From NCBI GenBank assembly GCA_018830415.1, contig JAHJSJ010000320.1, positions 1-5,007 on the forward strand: DNA of 5,007 bases. The letters are read 5' to 3'. The notes under the pieces were generated by a model. That model was not told where the DNA came from. It saw only the letters and a list, made by a program, of their open reading frames with translations, and searched no databases. Position numbers and translations under genes: made by a program. Shown here in pieces: positions 1 through 5,007 of this stretch. Numbering within the stretch: position 1 is the stretch's first letter; each line of letters begins with the position of its first letter. Origin of the DNA: Alphaproteobacteria bacterium. GTDB lineage: Bacteria > Pseudomonadota > Alphaproteobacteria > Sphingomonadales > Sphingomonadaceae.

Positions 1-912
1 CGGGCGACCACGCTCAAACTCGCCAATCAGCGCGATGCCGCTGTCCCCCACGCTCCGGTGCTGATCGCGGGGGGCGAGGCGTTCAGCTTGCGCGATGCTC
101 TGCCGATTGCCGATCCGGCGCTGGATCTGGGCAACCCGCTCAAAGGCCCGTTCAAGGCGCTAACCCTGACATGGGAGGAAAGCGCGCGCGCCGCGTTGGA
201 ATTGGCGCGGATTGCCGGAATCCTGCCCGCCTTTCTGGTCGATCCGGCGGACGCGGGAGAGGCGGTTCCGATCGCGACCTCCGATCTCGCCGCCTATGCA
301 GCCACCGGCACGCTCAGGATCGTCACCCGCGCGCGCCTGCCCGTCTCCGCCGCAGAGGATGCCGAAATCGTCGCCTTCCGCTCTGCGGCTGACCTGCGCG
401 AACATGTCGCCTTGATCATCGGCAAGCAATCGGGCGACCGCCAGCCGCTGGTGCGGCTGCATTCCGAATGCCTGACCGGCGACATCCTCGGTAGCCTCAA
501 ATGCGATTGCGGCCCGCAGCTTGATGCCGCGCTGCACGCGATGGCGCATGAGGCACGGGAAAGCGGCGGTTGGGGCGTGCTGCTCTATATGCGGCAGGAA
601 GGGCGCGGGATCGGGCTGATCAACAAACTGCGTGCCTATCGCTTGCAGGATCAGGGGTTCGATACGGTCGAGGCGAACCAGCGGCTCGGCCTGCCCGACG
701 AAGCACGCGATTTCCCGGTGGCGGCGCGGATGCTCGAATTGCTGGGCGCGACCACGATCCGGCTGCTGACCAACAACCCGGCGAAAGTCGAGGCGCTGGC
801 AGCGGCAGGCATCACAGTCAGCGAACGGGTGCCGCACCAGCTCCCCGAAAACCCCCACAACGCCCGCTATCTGGCGACCAAGCGCGACCGCTCAGGGCAT
901 TTGCTGGTCTGA
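1..912 (+). CDS. ribA: GTP cyclohydrolase II, 5'-truncated by the window edge
   Basis: Catalyses the first committed step of riboflavin synthesis in the cytoplasm: GTP to a diaminohydroxy-phosphoribosylaminopyrimidine, formate and pyrophosphate, using zinc and magnesium. The frame is open from base 1 with no stop. The first possible start inside the window (GTG at 58) has no Shine-Dalgarno, so the true start is upstream. About the first 104 codons seen are an N-terminal extension absent from E. coli RibA; I suspect a degenerate RibB-like domain as in other sphingomonad RibA proteins. The catalytic core begins near base 313. The zinc ligands are the three Cys codons at 469, 502 and 508 (ECLTGD then KCDCG). 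QEGRGIG (595-615), QDQGFDTVEAN, the catalytic Arg codon at 706 in ARDF, and LLTNNPAKVEAL follow, and the protein ends GHLLV like E. coli. One deviation: the position matching E. coli Asp126 is Glu (codon 700). The gene converges with the S41 gene. Identity is near certain. Confidence 0.96.
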   Translation, partial: RATTLKLANQRDAAVPHAPVLIAGGEAFSLRDALPIADPALDLGNPLKGPFKALTLTWEESARAALELARIAGILPAFLVDPADAGEAVPIATSDLAAYAATGTLRIVTRARLPVSAAEDAEIVAFRSAADLREHVALIIGKQSGDRQPLVRLHSECLTGDILGSLKCDCGPQLDAALHAMAHEARESGGWGVLLYMRQEGRGIGLINKLRAYRLQDQGFDTVEANQRLGLPDEARDFPVAARMLELLGATTIRLLTNNPAKVEALAAAGITVSERVPHQLPENPHNARYLATKRDRSGHLLV

Positions 913-978
913 AGACGGTCGCCTGATCCGGTAGGCCGTGAACCGGCGGAGGGTTGTGTCCGATTTTCACATTCTCAG

Positions 979-1022
979 CCCAAAAGCGGACATTCTGGAA
1001 GCGACCCCGAAGTGGACATGGC
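979..1022 (+). repeat. Intergenic repeat copy A (AAGCGGACATT unit plus degenerate second unit)
   Basis: In the 139-bp convergent gap between ribA and the S41 gene, CAAAAGCGGACATTC (981-995) is followed 26 bp later by a degenerate unit, CGAAGTGGACATG (1008-1020). The same core recurs in the same orientation at 2651-2665. An upstream TGTCCG (957-962) is the exact inverse of CGGACA (987-992), so the unit could form a 6-bp stem with a 24-nt loop. There is no T tract, so it is not a convincing intrinsic terminator. I see no gene in the rest of this gap. Confidence 0.5.
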
Positions 1023-1051
1023 TACGGAGTGAAAAGAGCGGGACTCGCCGG

Positions 1052-2491
1052 TCAGTTTGAGGCGATCATCCCGGCCAACTCTTTAACCGCGCGCCAGTGT
1101 CCCTCCACGGGAGCGTCTGCGGGATAGACCGCGAGCGATAGCGACGGCGTGATCCCGCTTTCCTCGTAAACGCTGCCATCTGGTGCGGCGAAGACTTCGT
1201 TCGAAAGCTCAAGCAGCCAGCCGTTGGGCAATCGCTTCGCCAGAGGCGTAGAGAACGCCCCGCGAGTTGTTGCCCCGACGTGGACCACCCGCGGGTTCTG
1301 CCGCAAGGCGAGCGTGGCGAGTTCGCCGCCGCTCACTGTGACATCGCTGGTGAGCAAATAGACCGGTCCGGTAAAGCGTGGCCCCGACGCAGGTTCAATC
1401 ATGTGCGGGAACGGCGCGAGGCCCGATCCGCGAGTCACGGTGGTGAAGCCGACATAGGTTTCGTCGGTAAATCGCGCGGGGATCGCCTTTGCGATCTTGT
1501 CCCAACCACCGCGATTGTTCGACAGATCGAGGATGACGCCTTCCACGCCTGCTTGGGCAAAGGCGGTAAAGGCTTCATCCATGATGGAATCGAATTCGGC
1601 CATTTCGGCATCAGCCCACGCCTCGCTGCCGAAATCATCGCGCGCTGTGAAGCCGCCCATTTGGAAGACCTGAAGATAGCCCACCCGTCCGTCGATCAGG
1701 CCCCACACGATCCGGTCGCTGCCGGTATGGTGGGCGGTGTCGCCGAGCTGTTGCATCGTGGTATCGATCAGGCCCACCAACCATCCTGTCTCGCCGCCCT
1801 CGGCGGCACGCATCCGGGGCAGGGTCGTGCCCTGGCCGTCCTGAACCCGGCGACGTTGACCGCCGAAGTCACCGATCAGCTTGGTGTGGCTGTCCGACAG
1901 GCCCTCCATATAGCCCGCCAGCGCTTCCCACAGTTCGGCCTCGCTCATTTCTGGCCGGATTGCCGCGCGCACCCGCGCCGCACGCACCGCATGATCTGGC
2001 GGGCGACGGTCGAAGAAGGCGTAATGGCGTTCAAAGGCATCGAGAAAGGCGCCAGCCACCGCTTGCGGCGTGGTCGCCGGGGTTTCGGTGCATTCATCGG
2101 GCAACGCTTCCAGCCTGTCGAACACCACATTGGTATCGCCGCGCAAAAGCTGGAAGATCGCGCTTTCACCGCCGGGCAGCGCGCGGAAGTAACGGTAGGA
2201 AACCGAATCCATCGCGCTCAGCGCTTCGCCAGAACCTGCCGGACGATAACAGGTCGCGCCGATTTCGAACTGCGCGACTCCCGCGGCATCAATCCGCAGC
2301 AACCGGCCATAGCCGCGACTGCGCCAGACTCCGCGGATCGCGGGATCGGTCGTGCCGTCCGGTGCCACAATCTTCTGCAACGGCCCGGCAATGCTCCATG
2401 GCGCCGGAGCCTCGGCAGGGGCGGAGGCATTTGCGCAGGCCGCAAGCGGTGCCAGAACGAACGGGGTGAAAGACGTGAGCAGGTAGCGCAT
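1052..2491 (-). CDS. S41-family serine peptidase, predicted lipoprotein
   Basis: Predicted envelope-anchored peptidase of the S41 (C-terminal processing or tricorn-like) family, 479 residues. I chose the ATG at 2491 because it begins a lipoprotein signal: hydrophobic stretch then lipobox LAAC with Cys19; Ala20 would not retain it in the inner membrane. A longer frame to 2614 would bury this signal behind 41 unlikely residues. The Shine-Dalgarno is weak (AGGCAG about 10 nt upstream). Regions: a probable beta-rich N-terminal part (about 45-125, GVWRSRGYGRLLRI), a helical part (about 135-205) ending DSHTKL with Ser201-His202, then the protease fold (about 265-460): GRVGYLQV, VILDLSNNRGGW (about 319-330), TVSGGE with probable nucleophile Ser387, and YEESGITP with Glu443-Glu444. 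These fit the Ser-His-Ser-Glu tetrad known from tricorn protease. No PDZ domain is evident between the helical part and the protease core. Substrate unknown. It lies downstream of the beta-helix gene on the same strand after 200 bp, so it may have its own promoter. Confidence 0.88.
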   Translation of the reverse strand: MRYLLTSFTPFVLAPLAACANASAPAEAPAPWSIAGPLQKIVAPDGTTDPAIRGVWRSRGYGRLLRIDAAGVAQFEIGATCYRPAGSGEALSAMDSVSYRYFRALPGGESAIFQLLRGDTNVVFDRLEALPDECTETPATTPQAVAGAFLDAFERHYAFFDRRPPDHAVRAARVRAAIRPEMSEAELWEALAGYMEGLSDSHTKLIGDFGGQRRRVQDGQGTTLPRMRAAEGGETGWLVGLIDTTMQQLGDTAHHTGSDRIVWGLIDGRVGYLQVFQMGGFTARDDFGSEAWADAEMAEFDSIMDEAFTAFAQAGVEGVILDLSNNRGGWDKIAKAIPARFTDETYVGFTTVTRGSGLAPFPHMIEPASGPRFTGPVYLLTSDVTVSGGELATLALRQNPRVVHVGATTRGAFSTPLAKRLPNGWLLELSNEVFAAPDGSVYEESGITPSLSLAVYPADAPVEGHWRAVKELAGMIASN

Positions 2492-2644
2492 GTGGGACGC
2501 GCTGCCTGATGAGCTGCGCGTGAAAAAGTCTGCCTCTATGAACCGTCCACGAGGCTCCACGACGGGTGATATGATCTGCGGAAACTGGATTGGTCTGCGA
2601 TGGCAGCAATCCACCCACCTCCCGCCATTAACACGACGGCCTAA

Positions 2645-2690
2645 GCTTCCCGAAAGCGGACATTCGGTGTGCTTTTCCGAAAGCGCAAAC
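2645..2690 (+). repeat. Intergenic repeat copy B: two tandem mini-hairpin units
   Basis: Directly beyond the stop of the beta-helix gene lie two similar units: GCTTCCCGAAAGCG (2645-2658), continuing as GACATTCGG, and GCTTTTCCGAAAGCG (2671-2685). Their CGAAAGCG cores are 27 bp apart. Each can fold on itself (GCTT with AAGC; GCTTT with AAAGC) around a 4-5 nt loop. The first unit shares AAGCGGACATTC with copy A at 984-995. The hairpins are short and lack a U tract on either strand, so a terminator role is only possible. The rest of the 200-bp gap (2492-2644) holds no gene I can support and no clear promoter. Confidence 0.5.
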
Positions 2691-2691
2691 C

Positions 2692-3645
2692 CTAACGCTG
2701 CTCGTATGGCTTCAGCCCCGCCGCCAGCCGGTTGCCCTGCATCACGATCCGCGATCCCGTCCAGTCGGCCAGAAACACGCTGTTGCGCGACAGGCCGGGG
2801 ACGAAGCGGGCCTCGTTGTTCGCCACCTCCAGCCCGTCTGACGAATGCAGCAGGTCTTCCGCGCCCAGCGCGATGAAGGCCGAGTAATTCTCCTTGTCGC
2901 GCCCCTGCACGAACCAGTTGTCGGCAATCCGGCCAATGCTGCCCGCAGGCAGATCGATCATGTAATTGGTGGCGCGCCCGTTCGCGTCGTCAAAGCTGTT
3001 GCCCTCGATCACCACCGATGCAGCGCGCGCTTTCAGGTAATGGCCGCCGGTGCCGCGTTCGAACCGCGATTCGCGCACCGTCAGCGATCCGTAATTGCCG
3101 ATATAGAGCGAATGCGCGCAGCCTGCGGAGTTCTCGCAGGTGCCCAGCCCGCTGAAGGTCGACCGGGTGATATAGATGCGCCCCTGCGGATCATCGCCGG
3201 TCAAAATGCCCTGCTGGCTGTTTTCAAACCGGGCATAGGCGACATTGAGCGCGCCCTTCTCCAGCCTGATCCCCGCCCCATTGCCATCGGCCACCGCCAG
3301 ATTGCTGAAGGTGATGCCGCGCACCTCTGCCCCGGTGCCGCGCAGCACCAGCGCGGCCTTGCCCTCGCAGGATCGGCCCGCAAAGGTCACGCTTCCGGGT
3401 TCGATCGCGACATAGGTGATGACGCCTTGTTCCTGCACCGCGCACTGGCGATAGGTGCCGGGTGCAATGCTGATCGTGGCGCGGGTGTTGCCCACCGCGT
3501 TGACCGCATCCTGCAAGGTGGCGAAACTCTGCCCGCTTTCGACCACGGTAAAGGCACCCGGAACAGGTTGGGCGACCAGAATCGCGGCGGGCAGCGCGGC
3601 AACCCCGGTAAGGGCCAGCAAGGCAAAGGAGCGGGTGCGGTTCAT
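2692..3645 (-). CDS. Secreted right-handed parallel beta-helix protein
   Basis: A 317-residue predicted secreted protein. The ATG at 3645 begins a standard signal peptide (NRTR, then a hydrophobic core to about residue 25); an ATG seven codons upstream (3666) lacks a ribosome site and lengthens the n-region. Both starts have poor Shine-Dalgarno sequences. The mature part opens with TLQDAVNAV and ISIAPGTY, typical of pectate-lyase-like beta-helix proteins, followed by repeating strand-turn units (GITFSN, ARFENSQQGI, IYITRSTFSG, LTVRESRFERG, VVIEGNSFDD, IGRIADNWFVQG, LEVANNEARF, IVMQGNRLAAG). HSLYIG (His178), GHYLKARA (His202, Lys205) and YMIDLPAGS (about 228-236) match a beta-helix family common in proteobacteria that I recall with GHNIYIG, GHEIKSRA and IDLPNGG at these places; its function is unknown to me. 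Four cysteines (68, 93, 170, 176) could form two disulfides. A polysaccharide-binding or lyase role would be inference. It is transcribed divergently from the lipoprotein cluster. Confidence 0.85.
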   Translation of the reverse strand: MNRTRSFALLALTGVAALPAAILVAQPVPGAFTVVESGQSFATLQDAVNAVGNTRATISIAPGTYRQCAVQEQGVITYVAIEPGSVTFAGRSCEGKAALVLRGTGAEVRGITFSNLAVADGNGAGIRLEKGALNVAYARFENSQQGILTGDDPQGRIYITRSTFSGLGTCENSAGCAHSLYIGNYGSLTVRESRFERGTGGHYLKARAASVVIEGNSFDDANGRATNYMIDLPAGSIGRIADNWFVQGRDKENYSAFIALGAEDLLHSSDGLEVANNEARFVPGLSRNSVFLADWTGSRIVMQGNRLAAGLKPYEQR

Positions 3646-3660
3646 GCCTGCAATTCTACC

Positions 3661-3694
3661 CGCCAATGGTTAAAGCACCATTTGCCACTTGGCG
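3661..3694. promoter_or_regulatory. Overlapping dyads in the divergent control region (possible operator)
   Basis: CGCCAA (3661-3666) and TTGGCG (3689-3694) are exact inverse complements 22 bp apart. Inside them AATGGT (3665-3670) and ACCATT (3677-3682) form a second exact dyad with a 6-nt loop, and GCCA-CT-TGGC (3684-3693) a third. They lie 16 to 49 bp upstream of the beta-helix start, and the right arm coincides with the -35 element proposed for the lipoprotein promoter, so a bound regulator could affect both directions. No regulator gene is in view. The symmetry is visible; the function is inference. Confidence 0.4.
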
Positions 3695-3717
3695 TTGCCC
3701 CCCCGGCTTGGCTACAC
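3689..3717 (+). promoter_or_regulatory. Putative sigma-70-type promoter of the lipoprotein cluster
   Basis: TTGGCG (3689-3694) and CTACAC (3712-3717) are separated by exactly 17 bp. Both are partial matches to the TTGACA and TATAAT consensus, as is usual in GC-rich alphaproteobacteria. Transcription would start near 3724 and leave a leader of about 50 nt before the ATG at 3776. The spacer contains a run of seven C (3698-3704). Called by eye from spacing and position only. Confidence 0.4.
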
Positions 3718-3775
3718 CCCTGATCAAGGCGGCGGACACCGGCCCGCGCGCAACCCTGTCTGAGGAGAGACACTG

Positions 3776-4063
3776 ATGAAAACCTTTGCCCCACTGGCCG
3801 CCCTTGGCGGTGCCGCGCTGTTGCTGAGTGCCTGCGGCAGCGCCGATGATGCCTCGACCGAAGCCAGCGCCGACACGGTGGAAATGCCCGCTGACGAAGC
3901 GTTGAGCGCAGTGGCCGACGAGGCCGTGGCCGATCCTGACGCCACCGCGACCGATGCGCCTGCCACTGACGCCGAAGTTGAGGCCGGGGCGGAACAAGCC
4001 GCTGATGCCGCTGCCAATGTTGCGGCAGAAGCCGCTGCTGCGGCCGAAGCGGCCAGCGAGTAA
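3776..4063 (+). CDS. Small acidic Ala-rich lipoprotein
   Basis: A 95-residue predicted lipoprotein of unknown function. The start is well supported: AGGAG at 3763-3767 lies 8 nt before the ATG. The signal peptide (MKTFAPLAALGGAALL) ends in lipobox LSAC with Cys20; Gly21 follows, so outer-membrane sorting is plausible. The mature 76 residues have 20 Asp or Glu, about 31 Ala and no Lys, Arg or His, giving a strongly negative chain. The middle is rich in Asp, Thr and Pro and probably disordered; the tail (AADAAANVAAEAAAAAEAASE region) should be helical. The protein could be a surface spacer or cation-binding tether, but nothing in the sequence proves this. It is first in a probable operon with a second lipoprotein 5 bp downstream. 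Low complexity makes homology hard to judge, but the ribosome site and lipobox support a real gene. Confidence 0.8.
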   Translation: MKTFAPLAALGGAALLLSACGSADDASTEASADTVEMPADEALSAVADEAVADPDATATDAPATDAEVEAGAEQAADAAANVAAEAAAAAEAASE

Positions 4064-4068
4064 GACTA

Positions 4069-4284
4069 ATGGCACCGCGCCTGCTGATCGCGCTCGGCCT
4101 CGCGCTTGCCCTTGCTGCCTGCGGCGGCGACCGGGCAAGCGCGCCGGGCGGAGTCAGCGAAGGCGAGTCGAGGGCGCTCGACAAGGCAGCGGCGATGCTC
4201 GATCAACGCCGCCTGCCGCCCGAGGCCATCCCAGCCGAACCGGCCCCTGCCGAAATCGCAGGCGACAGCGCCAGTCAGCAATGA
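4069..4284 (+). CDS. Small lipoprotein, conserved-looking hypothetical
   Basis: A 71-residue predicted lipoprotein of unknown function. The ATG follows the upstream stop by 5 bp; the only ribosome-site candidate is AGCGAG (4055-4060), inside the end of the preceding gene, so translational coupling is likely. The signal (MAPRLLIALGLALAL) ends in lipobox LAAC with Cys18, followed by Gly-Gly-Asp. The mature part is 54 residues: a short linker, one predicted amphipathic helix (about residues 31-48, GESRALDKAAAMLDQRRL), then a Pro-Ala-Glu rich tail. I recall similar short lipoproteins with an ALDxAAxMLD helix in sphingomonads, all unannotated. The helix is the only part likely to carry a specific function. 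A long minus-strand frame overlaps this gene, but the lipobox and coupling favour the plus strand. Confidence 0.75.
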   Translation: MAPRLLIALGLALALAACGGDRASAPGGVSEGESRALDKAAAMLDQRRLPPEAIPAEPAPAEIAGDSASQQ

Positions 4285-4333
4285 TCCGGCGCCTGTCGTG
4301 AACCGCGAGCGCGCCGCCGCCCAAGGACAATGA
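4281..4333 (+). other. Spacer before the acyl-CoA dehydrogenase: chained mini-ORFs and a dyad
   Basis: The 45-bp gap is bridged by start-stop overlaps. ATGA at 4281-4284 opens a 6-codon frame ending at 4301; GTGA at 4298-4301 opens an 11-codon frame ending at 4333; ATGA at 4330-4333 opens the dehydrogenase. The gap also has an exact 6-bp dyad, CGGCGC (4287-4292) and GCGCCG (4311-4316), with an 18-nt loop and no U tract. AAGGA (4323-4327) is the dehydrogenase ribosome site. Ribosome handover or attenuation is possible; chance is also possible in GC-rich DNA. Confidence 0.25.
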
Positions 4334-5007
4334 ACACCATGAATGCCTCTGCCACAAACCCCGCATCGTTTAACCCCGGTATGGATGAGGACGTGTTCGA
4401 ACAATTTGCCGAGCAGCTCACCCGCTATGTCCGCGAGAGGCTGATCCCGGCCGAACCGCAGGTGATTGCCGAAGATCGCGTGCCCGAAGATATCCTCAAT
4501 GAAATGCGCGAGATGGGCCTGTTCGGATTGAGCGTGCCGGAAGAATATGGCGGTGCGGGGCTGAACACGGCGCAATATGCCCGCGTGGTGAACATCATGG
4601 CCTATGCCGCGCCCGCTTATCGTTCGATTTTCTCGATCAATGTCGGGATGTTTGCCAGCGCGCTGAAAAACGGCGCGACCGCCGCGCAGAAGGCCGAATG
4701 GTACCCGCAGATCGCCGCGGGCAAGATCGCCTGCTTCGGGTTGACCGAGCCGGGTTCGGGCAGCGATAGCGCCGGATTGCAGACCACCGCTGTCGCCGAC
4801 CCTGACGGGAATGGATGGATCCTCAACGGCACCAAACGCTACATCACCAACGCGCCCCACGCCGATGTCGCGCTGATCATGGCGCGCACCAACAAGGAAG
4901 CCTTGGCCAAAAACGCGCACGTTTCCGCCTTCCTCGTGCCGATGAACACGCCGGGCATATCGCGCGGCAGCCCGGACAAGAAGATGGGGCAGGCGGGCAG
5001 CCATATC
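4330..5007 (+). CDS. Acyl-CoA dehydrogenase, 3'-truncated by the window edge
   Basis: FAD-dependent cytoplasmic enzyme that introduces an alpha-beta double bond into an acyl-CoA and passes electrons to electron-transfer flavoprotein. The frame is open from 4330 to the last base (226 codons, no stop). The start is uncertain: AAGGA (4323-4327) is 2 nt from the ATG at 4330 and 11 nt from the ATG at 4339; the second has the more usual spacing, the first has an ATGA overlap with a mini-ORF. Residues about 20-132 are the N-terminal helical domain (MGLFGLSVPEEYGGAGL). GLTEPGSGSDSAG (137-149) fits acyl-CoA dehydrogenase signature 1 exactly and starts the beta-barrel domain, with WILNGTKRYITN at 163-174 and FLVPMNTPGISRG further on. 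The C-terminal helical domain with the catalytic base is outside the window, so chain-length or branched-substrate preference cannot be judged. It follows two lipoprotein genes after 45 bp and may share their transcript, though a functional link is unproven. Confidence 0.95.
   Translation, partial: MNTMNASATNPASFNPGMDEDVFEQFAEQLTRYVRERLIPAEPQVIAEDRVPEDILNEMREMGLFGLSVPEEYGGAGLNTAQYARVVNIMAYAAPAYRSIFSINVGMFASALKNGATAAQKAEWYPQIAAGKIACFGLTEPGSGSDSAGLQTTAVADPDGNGWILNGTKRYITNAPHADVALIMARTNKEALAKNAHVSAFLVPMNTPGISRGSPDKKMGQAGSHI

Noticed and set aside
928..946. Possible ribA terminator hairpin (CCGGT with ACCGG)
   Set aside because: Only 5 bp of stem, a 9-nt loop and no T tract after it.
1280..2509. 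Plus-strand open frame of 409 codons opposite the S41 gene
   Set aside because: It is rich in Arg, His and Ala with no recognisable motif, and it mirrors a gene with a lipobox and full S41 motifs. Long antisense frames are common in GC-rich DNA.
2492..2614. Longer start for the S41 protein at 2614
   Set aside because: The extra 41 residues would precede and disable the lipoprotein signal, and they are encoded by DNA that looks intergenic and borders repeat copy B.
2845..3723. Plus-strand open frame of 292 codons opposite the beta-helix gene
   Set aside because: No motif or ribosome site, and it runs through the divergent control region. The minus strand has a signal peptide and beta-helix repeats.
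3642..4184. Minus-strand frames over the acidic lipoprotein (180, 160 and 97 codons)
   Set aside because: Low-complexity Arg, Gln and Ala translations are complements of the Ala/Asp/Glu-rich gene; the plus strand has a strong ribosome site and lipobox.
4066..5004. Minus-strand open frame of 312 codons over the second lipoprotein and the dehydrogenase
   Set aside because: The plus strand carries an exact acyl-CoA dehydrogenase signature and a lipobox; the minus frame is Arg, His and Gly rich without recognisable domains.
1..5007. CRISPR array, tRNA, insertion sequence, phage or toxin-antitoxin content
   Set aside because: No regular repeat-spacer pattern, cloverleaf, transposase motif, terminal inverted repeats or toxin-antitoxin pair could be seen on either strand.

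Overview
The window is GC-rich bacterial DNA. Codon use, gene content and protein style (a long RibA with an N-terminal extension, several short Ala-rich lipoproteins, an S41 lipoprotein, a secreted beta-helix protein) suggest an alphaproteobacterium of the Sphingomonadales, probably Erythrobacter-like. This placement comes from remembered protein families, not from a search.

Layout. From 1 to 912 (+) is the 3' part of ribA, GTP cyclohydrolase II, whose start lies off the left edge. It converges with a minus-strand block of two exported proteins: an S41-family serine peptidase lipoprotein (2491 to 1052) and, upstream of it, a secreted right-handed beta-helix protein (3645 to 2692). The two gaps flanking the S41 gene (913-1051 and 2492-2691) each carry a related intergenic repeat built on AAGCGGACATT. 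A divergent control region (3646-3775) follows, with two overlapping dyads and a plausible plus-strand promoter. To its right runs a plus-strand cluster: a very acidic small lipoprotein (3776-4063), a second small lipoprotein 5 bp later (4069-4284), then after 45 bp an acyl-CoA dehydrogenase (from 4330 or 4339) that runs off the right edge.

How the genes fit together. RibA supplies the first step of riboflavin synthesis. The acyl-CoA dehydrogenase is FAD-dependent, but nothing in the sequence links the two. The four middle genes all encode predicted envelope or exported proteins, and two of them face each other across the shared dyad region. No tRNA, rRNA, CRISPR array, insertion sequence, phage gene or recognisable defence system is visible. 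The most interesting material is regulatory or small-protein scale rather than a new multi-gene system.
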